NCBI GenBank assembly: GCA_964520475.1
Contig: CAZFNS010000003.1
Span: 1 to 64,000 of the forward strand
DNA from: Ruminobacter sp964520475
Lineage (GTDB): Bacteria > Pseudomonadota > Gammaproteobacteria > Enterobacterales > Succinivibrionaceae
Direction of reading: 5' to 3'
DNA: 64,000 nucleotides
The number at the start of each line of letters is the position of its first letter. The stretch's first letter is position 1. Below, in pieces: positions 49,889 through 58,315 of the stretch. The notes below the pieces were generated by a model. The model worked only from the letters and a program-made list of their open reading frames with translations. It did no database searches and was not told the origin of the DNA. Made by a program: the position numbers and the translations under genes.

Positions 49889-52012
49889 TCAGCCGGCGTT
49901 ATGCTGCGCCTGGATGGCCGTGATGGCGATGGTGTAGACGATGTCGTCGACCAGGGCGCCGCGGGACAGGTCGTTGACCGGCTTCTTCATGCCCTGCAGC
50001 ATGGGCCCGATGGACACCAGTTTGGCGGAGCGCTGCACCGCCTTGTAGGCGATGTTGCCGGTGTTGAGGTCGGGGAAAATGAACACCGTGGCCCGGCCGG
50101 CGACCGGGGAGCCCGGCGCCTTGGAGGCGGCCACGTCGGCCATAATCGCGGCGTCGTACTGCAGCGGTCCGTCGATCACCAGGTCGGGGCGCTTCTCCTT
50201 GGCGAGGCTCGTGGCGAGGCGCACCTTCTCGACGTCCTCGCCCTTGCCCGAGGTGCCGGTCGAGTACGACAGCATGGCCACGCGCGGCTCGATGCCGAAG
50301 GCCTTGGCCGTGTCGGAGGACTGGATGGCGATTTCCGCCAGCTGCTCCGCGGTCGGCTCCGGGTTGATGGCGCAGTCGCCGTAGACGAGCACCTGATCCG
50401 GCAGCAGCATGAAGAACACGGACGACACCAGGGACGAGCCCGGGGCGGTCTTGATGATCTGGAGCGGCGGCCTGATGGTGTTCGCGGTGGTGTGGACGGC
50501 GCCGGACACCAGCCCGTCGACCTCGTTCCGCTCAATCATCATGGTGCCGAGGACCACGTTGTCCTCGAGCTGCTCGCGGGCGGCTTCCGGGGTGAGGCCC
50601 TTGTTCTTGCGCAGCTCCACGAGACGGTCGACGTACTTCTCGCGCGAGGCGACCGGATCGATGATCTCCACGCCCTCGCCCAGGGTCACGCCCTGCTGCT
50701 CGGCGACGCGCCGGATCTCCTCGGGATTGCCGAGCAGCACCGGGGTGGCGATGCCGCGGGCGGCGCAGATCGCCGCGGCCTTGACGGTGCGGGTCTCGTT
50801 GCCCTCGGGCAGGACGATGCGCTTTTTGGCCGACCGCGCCTGCTCGGTGAGCTTGTACCGGAAGGCGGCCGGGCTCAGCAGCCGCACGCGGGCGCTCCGG
50901 GCGGACATGGTCTCGAGCCAGGTCTTGTCGATGAAGCCCGCGACGTAATCGGCGATGCTGTTGATCCTCTCCTCGTCGTCGGCGGGGATCTCCGTGTTGA
51001 AGTGCTGCAGGTCGATGGCGGTCTGCCAGGTGTGATCCTCGGTGCGCAGGATCGGCAGGCCCTTCGCGAAGGCCTGTTCGCACAGCTTGCGCACCCGTTC
51101 GTCGATGTCGTAGCCGCCGGTCAGCAGCAGCGCGCCGATCCGGGTGCCGTTCATGGCGGCGAGCGCGATGGAAATGATGATGTCCGAGCGGTCGCCCGAA
51201 GTCACGAGCAGCGAGCCCGGCCTGATGTATTCGACCATGTTCTGCACGTCGCGGGCGCAGAAGACGACTTCGTTGAGGCGGCTGGTCGCCATGTCGCCCT
51301 CGTTGAGCACCTGGCATTGCAGGTACGAGGCCAGATCGCTCGCGCGGGCGGCGTTCAGGGCCGGGTTCCAGGGGATGCACGCGAGAACCTTGGCGACGCC
51401 GGCGAGATCCGGGGCGGCGGCGCCGCCGCGGCAGCAGCCGTTCTCGGGAACGGACGGGATGCCGTGGGCGTCGACGCGGGCCCCGACCTTGTTGACGATG
51501 CAGCCGAGCACGCGGTTCTCGGTGCCGCCGCTGAACGCGTTCACCGCCAGCTCGACCCGCTCGCGGACCTCGGCGTCGCCGCGGTTGCCGGGCTGGGTGA
51601 CGAAGATGACGTCGGCGTCGATGCCGCTGGCGATCTGGCGGTTGAGGGCGCCGGCGAACGGATGCTTCTCGATCGGAATGAGGCCCTCGACCACGATCAC
51701 GTCGGCCCCGCTCGCCGCGGCGTGATTTTCGAAATTGGCGATGATTTCCTCGAGCAGGGTCGATTCGTCGCCCGCGCTCTCGAGGCTTTCCATTCTGGAC
51801 GCTTCAATCGGCTCCGGGAGATCCAGCCCCGAACCGAGCCTGATTACCGCCGTGCTGGCCTCGGGACCGGCGTACAGCGGTTTCGGCTGCGCCACCGGCT
51901 TGAAGAAACTGACCTTGACGCCTTCCCTGGCGAAAGCTCTCACCAGGCCGAGGCTGATTGAAGTTACGCCCACCCCCGAGCCGATGGGTATGAGCATGAT
52001 GGTATGTGCCAC
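49889..52012 (-). CDS. pta: Phosphate acetyltransferase (long form)
   Basis: 707 residues (E. coli Pta 714). Domains: N-terminal P-loop/BioD-like regulatory part (IPIGSGVGVTSISLGL near 8), a DRTGG domain near 220-330, and the C-terminal PTA/PTB catalytic domain with KKRIVLPEGNETRTVKAA near 390, VSGAVHTTANTIRPPLQIIK near 500 (in part) and PVAGRATVFIFPDLNTGNIAYK near 640 (in part). It converts acetyl-CoA to acetyl phosphate. ackA is not adjacent. Acetyl-CoA also feeds the O-acetyl esters used by the sulfhydrylase at the right end. Confidence 0.97.
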   Translation of the reverse strand: MAHTIMLIPIGSGVGVTSISLGLVRAFAREGVKVSFFKPVAQPKPLYAGPEASTAVIRLGSGLDLPEPIEASRMESLESAGDESTLLEEIIANFENHAAASGADVIVVEGLIPIEKHPFAGALNRQIASGIDADVIFVTQPGNRGDAEVRERVELAVNAFSGGTENRVLGCIVNKVGARVDAHGIPSVPENGCCRGGAAAPDLAGVAKVLACIPWNPALNAARASDLASYLQCQVLNEGDMATSRLNEVVFCARDVQNMVEYIRPGSLLVTSGDRSDIIISIALAAMNGTRIGALLLTGGYDIDERVRKLCEQAFAKGLPILRTEDHTWQTAIDLQHFNTEIPADDEERINSIADYVAGFIDKTWLETMSARSARVRLLSPAAFRYKLTEQARSAKKRIVLPEGNETRTVKAAAICAARGIATPVLLGNPEEIRRVAEQQGVTLGEGVEIIDPVASREKYVDRLVELRKNKGLTPEAAREQLEDNVVLGTMMIERNEVDGLVSGAVHTTANTIRPPLQIIKTAPGSSLVSSVFFMLLPDQVLVYGDCAINPEPTAEQLAEIAIQSSDTAKAFGIEPRVAMLSYSTGTSGKGEDVEKVRLATSLAKEKRPDLVIDGPLQYDAAIMADVAASKAPGSPVAGRATVFIFPDLNTGNIAYKAVQRSAKLVSIGPMLQGMKKPVNDLSRGALVDDIVYTIAITAIQAQHNAG

Positions 52013-52113
52013 TTGGAAATCCCCTTTCTACCTGCGGTAGATCTGTCTTTCGGTAAACGAGAAACCGCCCGCCCGGCTCCGCAAGCGTCCCCGGGCGCGC
52101 GACTGCTCATATC

Positions 52114-52142
52114 ATTCTACTCCCGGGCATGATCTTCGGCAA
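52114..52142 (-). promoter_or_regulatory. Promoter of pta
   Basis: TTGCCG (52137-52142), 17-nt spacer, TAGAAT (52114-52119) on the minus strand, ~100 nt before the start codon. Confidence 0.6.
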
Positions 52143-52175
52143 ACTAAAAGAGCCGGAAACGAGCGACCGCGCAGA

Positions 52176-52925
52176 TTACCGCCCGCTCCCGCGGACGCCG
52201 CCGGATCCGGGGTCGAGCCGCAGCACCTCGGCGCCCTCCGGGGTCGCGCGCCACTTGACGTCGTACCCGTACAGGGCCGCGCCGTAGATCCGGCCGTCGT
52301 CGGAGCCGCGCCGGTACGCCGGGCGCGGATCCTGCCCCAGGATCTCCTCGAGGAACTCGCGGAACTCGGGGACGCCGGACCGGGCGATCTGCCGGGCGGC
52401 TTCCGGGGCGAAGGTCACCCGGCCCGCGGCGGGGGGATCCGCCGCGTAACCGCTCGCGGCTTCCGGAACCGCGTCGGCGAAGGCTACGTAAGGCTTCACG
52501 TCGACGACCGGGGTGCCGCTCACCATGTCCGCGCCGGTGATCCGCAGGGACACGCGGCCGTTTTTTCTGACGACGCCCGCGAGCCGGACGGCCGAAAGCC
52601 CCAGCCGGCCGGGCCGGAACGGCGAGCGGGTGGCGAAGACGCCCCGGCGCTCGTTGCCCCCGAGCCGGGGCGGGCGGACCGCCGGCCGGAAAGCCTCGCC
52701 GGGCGGGATCCGGTCGAACAGGAAGATTACCCAGAGATGGGAGAACCCGTCGATGCCGTCGAAGGCCTCGGCGCGGTCGTAAGGCGGGAAGAAGACAATC
52801 TCGGAGCGGTCGTGCCTGAGGAGGGCGCTCTGGCGCGGCGCCGAAAACTTTTCGTCGAAGGGGGTGAGGACGCGGCCGACGGGGCGTATGAGGATCCCCG
52901 GATCCGGGTCTGCCGTGCCGGGCAT
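52176..52925 (-). CDS. trmO: tRNA m6t6A37 methyltransferase
   Basis: 249 residues (E. coli TrmO/YaeB 235). It N6-methylates t6A37 in tRNA-Thr with SAM. Landmarks: IGRV-type start (RPVGRVLTPFDEKFSAPRQS), GIDGFSHLWVIFLFD near 57, the SAM/substrate region ATRSPFRPGRLGLSAVRL near 97, and VVDVKPYVAFADAV near 140. The start codon abuts the stop of the rcsF-like gene. In E. coli trmO and rcsF are also neighbours. Confidence 0.95.
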   Translation of the reverse strand: MPGTADPDPGILIRPVGRVLTPFDEKFSAPRQSALLRHDRSEIVFFPPYDRAEAFDGIDGFSHLWVIFLFDRIPPGEAFRPAVRPPRLGGNERRGVFATRSPFRPGRLGLSAVRLAGVVRKNGRVSLRITGADMVSGTPVVDVKPYVAFADAVPEAASGYAADPPAAGRVTFAPEAARQIARSGVPEFREFLEEILGQDPRPAYRRGSDDGRIYGAALYGYDVKWRATPEGAEVLRLDPGSGGVRGSGR

Positions 52926-53306
52926 TTACGGGTTCTCTTCCCGGACGATGAGGGCCCGGGCGTAGCAGGAAACGCTCCTGACGCACGCGGGGGTGTTCTC
53001 GAGCTCGATGCAGGTCGTGTAGACGATGCCGTTGGCGCCTTTTTTCAGGGCCGCGGTCCGCGCGTCGGCCCGGGCCTCGCCCTGCGTGGGATAGGGATCG
53101 TCCTCGCCGAACTGGCAGGATACGCCCTCGACCGTGCCGATGTCCTCGTAATTGAGCTCGGCTATTTCCTTGGTCTCGTAGATTTTGACCCGCGAGATCT
53201 CGAAGTAGGAGACGAAGTTGCCGGGGTCGACGTTGCTTTCGAAGGAAAAATACGAACAGGCGCACGCCGTCAGGGACAGGAACAGGGCGGAAATGAATGC
53301 GCGCAT
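52926..53306 (-). CDS. rcsF: RcsF-like outer-membrane lipoprotein
   Basis: 126 residues from the Met that gives MRAFISALFLSLTAC, a signal peptide with lipobox L-T-A-C. An earlier ATG would start inside the tRNA-Ala flank and spoil the signal peptide. The C-terminal domain (VKIYETKEIAEL, then GTVEGVSCQ, TACIELENTPACVRSVSC) follows the E. coli RcsF pattern of four Cys forming two disulfides (SC...SC...PGC...VC, from memory). RcsF reports envelope stress to the Rcs phosphorelay; no other rcs genes are in the window. Adjacent trmO supports the call. Confidence 0.82.
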   Translation of the reverse strand: MRAFISALFLSLTACACSYFSFESNVDPGNFVSYFEISRVKIYETKEIAELNYEDIGTVEGVSCQFGEDDPYPTQGEARADARTAALKKGANGIVYTTCIELENTPACVRSVSCYARALIVREENP

Positions 53307-53364
53307 CGGAGCAGGACGGAACAAATAAAAGGGAAAATCGGGATTCGTTTTATGAAACATTGTA

Positions 53365-53440
<76 letters not shown>

Positions 53441-53451
53441 AAACCACGCAC

Positions 53452-53480
53452 AGTGTATATTTTCCCGTTTCCCCTGTCAA
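53452..53480 (-). promoter_or_regulatory. Promoter of tRNA-Ala
   Basis: TTGACA (53475-53480), 17-nt spacer, TACACT (53452-53457) on the minus strand, immediately before the tRNA. Confidence 0.85.
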
Positions 53481-53549
53481 ATATTTTTTGCAAAACTGTT
53501 TATTTTTTGAACAGCCCGCGGCGGTTTCGCGCTTCTCCCCACTAACAGT

Positions 53550-53578
53550 TTGCATTCGCACCAAAAAATAATTACAAT
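53550..53578 (+). promoter_or_regulatory. Promoter of tRNA-Gly
   Basis: TTGCAT (53550-53555), 17-nt spacer, TACAAT (53573-53578), 12 nt before the tRNA. Confidence 0.75.
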
Positions 53579-53590
53579 AGTCCATGTTTC

Positions 53591-53664
53591 GCGGGCGTAA
53601 TTCAATGGCAGAATGAAAGCTTCCCAAGCTTTATACGCGGGTTCGATTCCCGTCGCCCGCTCCA
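53591..53664 (+). tRNA. tRNA-Gly (anticodon CCC)
   Basis: 74-nt cloverleaf closely like E. coli glyU; anticodon stem AAAGC/GCTTT with loop TTCCCAA (CCC). CCA encoded. Confidence 0.97.
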
Positions 53665-53665
53665 G

Positions 53666-53688
53666 ACCGCGCCCGCCGCGGTTTTTTT
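53666..53688 (+). terminator. Terminator of tRNA-Gly
   Basis: Stem ACCGCG/CGCGGT with CCCGC loop followed by seven T residues, directly after the tRNA. Confidence 0.88.
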
Positions 53689-53748
53689 GCGCCCGGGCGC
53701 GCCGGAACCGCCTCTTCCTTTCGAAACGACTCTGCGGAATTTAACGTC

Positions 53749-54243
53749 ATGGACAGAACTATCCCCCGGGATCACGAGATCCTCACCCCCGGAGAACTTA
53801 CGGAACTCAGAAACGCCGCCCGCCGGGACGGCCTGAAGGTGGTCATGACCAACGGATGCTTCGACATCCTGCATGCGGGCCACGTCAGCTACCTCAAGGA
53901 GGCGAAGGCGCTCGGGGACATCCTCGTCGTCGCCGTGAACACGGACGCGTCCGTGTCCCGGCTCAAGGGCCCGACCCGCCCCGTCAACGGCGAGGAGGAA
54001 AGGATGACCGTGCTGGCCGCGCTGCACAGCGTGGACTGGGTCGTCCCCTTCGCCGAGGACACCCCGCGGGAGCTCATCGCCCGGGTGCTGCCCGACATTC
54101 TCGTCAAAGGCGGCGACTACCGGCCCGAGGAAATCGCGGGTTACGAGGAGGTGACGGCCGCGGGCGGCGAAGTTAAGATCCTCTGCTTCAAAAACGGCTG
54201 CTCCACCACCGGCGTCATCAACAGGATAAAGGCCCTCGGCTGA
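53749..54243 (+). CDS. hldC: D-glycero-beta-D-manno-heptose-1-phosphate adenylyltransferase (stand-alone)
   Basis: 164 residues, a nucleotidyltransferase of the RfaE domain II type, making ADP-heptose for the LPS core. VVMTNGCFDILHAGHVSYLKEAKALGD is the signature (near 31-57; HxGH in LHAGH) and DILVKGGDY near 125 is typical of the heptose branch. In E. coli this domain is fused behind the kinase in HldE; here it is separate and the kinase gene is not in the window. Its 3' end overlaps the convergent desulfurase gene by 26 nt. Confidence 0.93.
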   Translation: MDRTIPRDHEILTPGELTELRNAARRDGLKVVMTNGCFDILHAGHVSYLKEAKALGDILVVAVNTDASVSRLKGPTRPVNGEEERMTVLAALHSVDWVVPFAEDTPRELIARVLPDILVKGGDYRPEEIAGYEEVTAAGGEVKILCFKNGCSTTGVINRIKALG

Positions 54244-55447
54244 GCGGCCCGGTTCGGGAACCGGCCGGCGCGGCCGTAACCGTCTCCCGCCGCTCCCACG
54301 CCGGCGCGGTCCCGCGCAGCGTCTCCACCGCTTCTTTCACCGCCCGGATTATGTATTCGGCCTCGGCCGGCGTGTTGAACGCGCTCAGGGAAATCCTGAG
54401 CGAGCCGCGGGCCAGATCCGGCGGGACCCCGATGGCGAGCAGGACGTGGCTGGGCTCGGGGGAGGACGCCGCGCAGGCGGATCCCGCCGAGACGGCGACG
54501 CCCCGTTCGTCCAGCATGAGCAGCAGGCTCGTCCCGTCCACCCCCGCGAAGCCGACGCTCACGTTGCCGGGAAGCCGCGCGGTCCGGTCGCCGTGCAGCA
54601 CCGCGTCGGGGATTTCCAAAAGGCCTTCGGTTATCCGGTCGCGCAGGGCGCCGACGTAGGCGGCCTCGCGCCCGAGGTGCGCGACGGCGTCTTTGAGCGC
54701 GGCCGCGAGCCCGGCGGCGCCCATGACGTTTTCCGTCCCGGGGCGCCTGCCCCGTTCCTGGCCGCCTCCCTCGATCAGGCGCTCGATCCCGATCCCCCTG
54801 CGCGCGTAAAGAACGCCCGTGCCTTTCGGGCCGTGGAACTTGTGCCCGGAGAGGGACAGCAAATCGATATTCTGCCCGGCCGCGTCGATGGGAACGTGCC
54901 CGGCCGCCTGCACGGCGTCGGTGTGGAACGGCACGCCCCGCTCGCGGCAGATCGCCCCGATTTCGGCGATCGGCTGCACGGTCCCGATCTCGTTGTTCGC
55001 GTACATCACGGACGCCAGGGCCGTGTCGTCCCGCAGCGCCGCCGCGACGTCGCCCGGACGGACGAGCCCGTCGCGGCCCGGCCGGACCAGCGTCACCGCG
55101 AAGCCTTCCCGCGCCAGTTTGTCCAGCGTGTGCAGGACGGCGTGATGCTCGAACGCCGTGGAAACGAGGTGCTTTTTTCCCCGCCGCGCCCCCGCCCGGG
55201 CCGCGGAGAGGATGGCCTGGTTGTCGGCCTCGCTCCCCCCGGAAGTGAAGACGATCTCCGCGGGGCTTTCCGCCCCCACGGCGGCGGCCACGTCTTCCCG
55301 CGCCCGCTCCAGGGCCGCCCGCGCGGCCCGTCCCGGCGCGTGGGCGCTGGACGGATTCCCGTACTGATCCCAAAGGTAGGGAAGCATGGCCTCCCTGGCC
55401 GCCCGGCCGAGCGCGGTCGTGGCGGCGTTGTCGGCGTATACTCTCAT
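54218..55447 (-). CDS. NifS/IscS-like cysteine desulfurase
   Basis: 409 residues, PLP enzyme that takes sulfur from cysteine. YADNAATTALG near the start, TSGGSEADNQAIL near 73, the PLP lysine in SLSGHKFHGPKGTG near 202 and the sulfur-carrying Cys in SAGSACAASSPEPSHVL near 325. It is the last gene of the nitrogenase-like operon, where it would supply sulfide for the NifB-type cluster (inference). A start eight codons upstream is possible. The last ~25 residues extend beyond the usual end. Confidence 0.93.
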   Translation of the reverse strand: MRVYADNAATTALGRAAREAMLPYLWDQYGNPSSAHAPGRAARAALERAREDVAAAVGAESPAEIVFTSGGSEADNQAILSAARAGARRGKKHLVSTAFEHHAVLHTLDKLAREGFAVTLVRPGRDGLVRPGDVAAALRDDTALASVMYANNEIGTVQPIAEIGAICRERGVPFHTDAVQAAGHVPIDAAGQNIDLLSLSGHKFHGPKGTGVLYARRGIGIERLIEGGGQERGRRPGTENVMGAAGLAAALKDAVAHLGREAAYVGALRDRITEGLLEIPDAVLHGDRTARLPGNVSVGFAGVDGTSLLLMLDERGVAVSAGSACAASSPEPSHVLLAIGVPPDLARGSLRISLSAFNTPAEAEYIIRAVKEAVETLRGTAPAWERRETVTAAPAGSRTGPLSRGPLSC

Positions 55448-55502
55448 TGCCCGCTCTCCCGTTCTTGTCAAGCCGTCGCCCCGGATCGTTCCCGGGCCCG
55501 GA

Positions 55503-56378
55503 TCAGCCGTGCGAGAACGTTTCCTTTCCCGAAACGCGCTTCAGGTAGATCCGGTCCCCGAAATCCGCCCCGCCCGGCACGCCGATCGCGTCCGCGCGGC
55601 AGTGCTGGCAGTGGCGGAAAACGTCCAGGTACTTCTCCGCTTTCTGCCTCGCGCCGTCGATCTCCCGGCAGTTCGGGGCGCGGCAGTCCGCCAGCTTGTG
55701 CTGGGGGATCAGCGGGATGATGTTGTAGATGCTCGCCCCGGCCGCGCTGACCGTTTTGGCGATTTCCTCGATGTGGCCGTCGTTGATCCCGGGAACCAGC
55801 ACGGTGTTCACCTTGACGGTGATGCCCGCCGCGCTCACTTTCCGGATGCCTTCGAGCTGGTTGCGGATCAGGATCTCCGCCGCTTCGACGCCCGAGTAGC
55901 GTTTCCCGTGGTAGCGGATCCCCCCGTTCAGTTTGGCTTCGATCTCCGGATCGACCGCGTTGACGGTCACCGTCAGGGAATCGATCCCGACCGCGATGAT
56001 CTCGTCCGCCTTCTCGGCGAGCAGGAGCCCGTTCGTGCTCATGCATTTGATGAGCGCGGGGAATTCCTTCTTGATCAGGCGGAACGTCTCCAGGGCGTAA
56101 TCGGAGGCCAGGGTGTCGCCCGGCCCGGCGATGCCCGCCACCGTGATGTCGGGGCAGAGCTCCAGGGACTTGCGGATCACCCCGATCGCCTCCTCGGGTT
56201 TGATCACCCCGCGCGACACGCCCGGGCGCTCCTCGTAGTCGTTGAACTTCCGGTCGCAGAATTTGCATTCGATGTTGCAGGTCGGGCTGATCGGCAGATG
56301 GATCCTGCCGCTGCTGCTTTTTTTACCGAGCGCGAAACAAGGGTGCTTGGTGGTAAGTTCTTCATAGTTAATGGGCAT
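55503..56378 (-). CDS. NifB-like radical SAM cofactor maturase
   Basis: 291 residues. It resembles the radical SAM core of NifB, which fuses two [4Fe-4S] clusters with a carbide and sulfide into the M-cluster precursor. HPCFALGKK at the start, the CxxxCxxC site in SPTCNIECKFCDRKFN near 33-43, GIAGPGD near 82 and a C-terminal CQHCRADAIGVPGG near 263 are NifB hallmarks. The separate NifX-like domain found fused to many NifBs is encoded two genes upstream. It shows that the nitrogenase-like enzyme here uses a NifB-derived cofactor. Confidence 0.9.
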   Translation of the reverse strand: MPINYEELTTKHPCFALGKKSSSGRIHLPISPTCNIECKFCDRKFNDYEERPGVSRGVIKPEEAIGVIRKSLELCPDITVAGIAGPGDTLASDYALETFRLIKKEFPALIKCMSTNGLLLAEKADEIIAVGIDSLTVTVNAVDPEIEAKLNGGIRYHGKRYSGVEAAEILIRNQLEGIRKVSAAGITVKVNTVLVPGINDGHIEEIAKTVSAAGASIYNIIPLIPQHKLADCRAPNCREIDGARQKAEKYLDVFRHCQHCRADAIGVPGGADFGDRIYLKRVSGKETFSHG

Positions 56379-56437
56379 TTTCGAGCCTCCTCATCTTTAC
56401 CGGCCGCCGTCCCGGAACGCCCCGGGGCGGCGCCCGC

Positions 56438-56599
56438 TTATTTCAGTCTCAGTTTCTCCTGGCGCTCGATCTGGACGACCACGCTGTCCTGCACCACGAG
56501 CGTCACGGAACCGTACTTTATCTCGCCGAGCATTCTCCTGGCTTCCCGCAAAGCTTTTTCCAGGGTTTCTTCCCTGCTCTGTTTTTCTTCCGATCGCAT
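56438..56599 (-). CDS. YezD-family (DUF2292) small protein
   Basis: 53 residues: MRSEEKQSREETLEKALREA, then RRMLGEIKYGSVTLVVQDS and VVVQIERQEKLRLK. The pattern 'IkYGSVtivVQDgkVVQIertEKiRl' is what I know as the YezD/DUF2292 family, small proteins of Bacillus and Clostridia that belong to sulfur-limitation (CymR) regulons. Function is unknown. It lies between the NifX-like and NifB-like genes in the same operon, which ties the operon to sulfur metabolism. Confidence 0.85.
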   Translation of the reverse strand: MRSEEKQSREETLEKALREARRMLGEIKYGSVTLVVQDSVVVQIERQEKLRLK

Positions 56600-56629
56600 T
56601 TCGTTCACTCCTCCGGCGCGGCCGCCCCG

Positions 56630-56965
56630 TCACGGCAGCAGTTTGTCCGCGATAAATTTATCCAGCACCGCGCCGACGGGGCCGCTCGCCTCGAAGACCC
56701 GCACGCCCCGCGCGATCAGGTAAGCGGCGGCGCCTTCGCCGATTTTCTGCACGATCAGCGCGTCGCAGTCGTCCAGCAGGCCGATGACCCGGTCGAAGTC
56801 GGTCTTGCCGTGCGTCCGGGGGTGCTGACAGGCGGCGACGGCGTCGCGGGTTTCCACGAAGGACCAGCCCCCGTCCGTCAGCTCGTACACCCGGAAAAAC
56901 TTCGCCCGGCCGAAGTGGTCGTCGACCTCGGCGCCGCCGTTGCTCGCGAGCGCGATCCTCGTCAT
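56630..56965 (-). CDS. NifX/NifB-C-like dinitrogenase cofactor-biosynthesis domain protein
   Basis: 111 residues, the small Fe-Mo-cofactor-binding fold (NifX, NafY, C-terminus of NifB). MTRIALASNGGAEVDDHFGRAKFFRVYEL and DALIVQKIGEGAAAYLIARGVRVFEASG are typical (landmarks NGGAEVDDHFGRA and KIGEGA). It probably carries the NifB product to the D/K protein. It starts 12 nt after the K-like gene. Confidence 0.9.
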   Translation of the reverse strand: MTRIALASNGGAEVDDHFGRAKFFRVYELTDGGWSFVETRDAVAACQHPRTHGKTDFDRVIGLLDDCDALIVQKIGEGAAAYLIARGVRVFEASGPVGAVLDKFIADKLLP

Positions 56966-56977
56966 GCTCCCCGCCTC

Positions 56978-58315
56978 CTAACTGTACGTGTAAAGCGCCG
57001 TGTCGTAGATGTCCTCGATCAGGCGCAGCCCCCCGGAATAGCCCACGTAGTTCGTCGTGAGCACGATCCGGTACGGCGAGGGCAGCCCCGCGGACAGGAA
57101 ATCGTAGCCCTTTTCCCGGGCGAGCTCCTTGTCCCAGCCGCTGCCGATGATGAGGCCCCGCCCGGGATGGCTGAGGCCCCGGATGACGTCCTGCGCCGCG
57201 CCGGCGTCGGGATTGAAGTACACGGGGATGTCGCGCCGATCCGACGCGCCCTTCACGTCGGCCGTGACCTGCGCGACGTATTTCTCGGGCGTGTTGTCCA
57301 CCACGAACTGCTCCTTGGGCACGATCCCCGTCTCGTGGAGCAGGAAGCGCGTGAACCCCGCCACGTACCCGGCGTCGTGCAGGATATGGACGTGGTTGGG
57401 CAGGCCGTACCTGAACTCGAGAAGGAAGGTCGCGAGGTTGTCGATCTCCTCGTAGTAGGCCCGCTCTTCCCGCGCGATGAACGCCCCGGCCCGCTCCCGG
57501 TCGACCTCCGCGCCCGCCTCCAGAGCGTAGTCCAGGGCCTCCCGCAGGAACCGCGTGGTCTCGTTCGCCCCCACGGGCGGATAGCGGAACCGGAAATACG
57601 GCTGGCCGTACTTCTCCCTGAGGTGCTCCACGATGGGCTCGCCGTACCAGGGCGAGACGAAGACGTTGAAATTAGCCCGCGGTATGGTCTGCCATTCCTT
57701 CACGCCCCCGGAGTACGGGCCGAACAGGACGTTCACCCGCAGGCCCAGGTTTTCCAGGAGCCGCTTGTACTCCGCCAGGTTCCCCTTCCAGAACGGATCC
57801 TGGTACGGCAGCGAGGCGAACAGGTTGACCAGGTTCTTCTCGCTCCGCGCGGGATTTTCGGCGGCGAAGCGGTCCACGTACTGGTCGACGATCGCGTTTA
57901 CGACATTGCTGTGCGCAACGTAGTTGTTCGATTTGAAACCCGCGGTCTCGACGTGTACGATGGGTTTGCCCTCCGCGAGGAACTCGCCGACGACGGGCGC
58001 GATGTCGTCGCCGACTATGTCGGAGGTGCACCCGGTCATGACCACCTGCAGATCCGTGTCCAGCACCCTGTAGGTGTTGGCGATGATCCCGCGCAGCCGG
58101 TCCGCGCCGCCGAACACGACCTCGTGCTCGCTGAAATTCGTGCACGGGGAGGTGCTGCCGCCGGCGTAGCCGGTCGATCTTTCGAAAAAGCCGGCCACCA
58201 TCGTGCCGCAGCCCGGCCCGGAATGGAGAATCGGCACCGCGCGGGGGATCGCCACGACGGTCTGCAGCGCGCCGATGGCGCACGCGAATCTTTCCTGCTC
58301 AATCAAACCGGCCAT
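56978..58315 (-). CDS. Nitrogenase-like K-type subunit (Mar/Nfl group)
   Basis: 445 residues of the nitrogenase component 1 family. P-cluster-type Cys ligands: HSGPGCGTMVAGFFER near 31-44, and MTGCTSDIVGDDIAPV near 95-107. Another Cys lies in STSPCTNFSEHE near 57. The length is short for NifK, which has a long N-terminal extension, and fits nitrogenase-like (group IV) enzymes. Its start codon overlaps the stop of the D-like gene (TGATG). Sulfur-gene context suggests a methylthio-alkane-reductase-like K subunit; NifN-like scaffold function is the alternative. Confidence 0.88.
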   Translation of the reverse strand: MAGLIEQERFACAIGALQTVVAIPRAVPILHSGPGCGTMVAGFFERSTGYAGGSTSPCTNFSEHEVVFGGADRLRGIIANTYRVLDTDLQVVMTGCTSDIVGDDIAPVVGEFLAEGKPIVHVETAGFKSNNYVAHSNVVNAIVDQYVDRFAAENPARSEKNLVNLFASLPYQDPFWKGNLAEYKRLLENLGLRVNVLFGPYSGGVKEWQTIPRANFNVFVSPWYGEPIVEHLREKYGQPYFRFRYPPVGANETTRFLREALDYALEAGAEVDRERAGAFIAREERAYYEEIDNLATFLLEFRYGLPNHVHILHDAGYVAGFTRFLLHETGIVPKEQFVVDNTPEKYVAQVTADVKGASDRRDIPVYFNPDAGAAQDVIRGLSHPGRGLIIGSGWDKELAREKGYDFLSAGLPSPYRIVLTTNYVGYSGGLRLIEDIYDTALYTYS

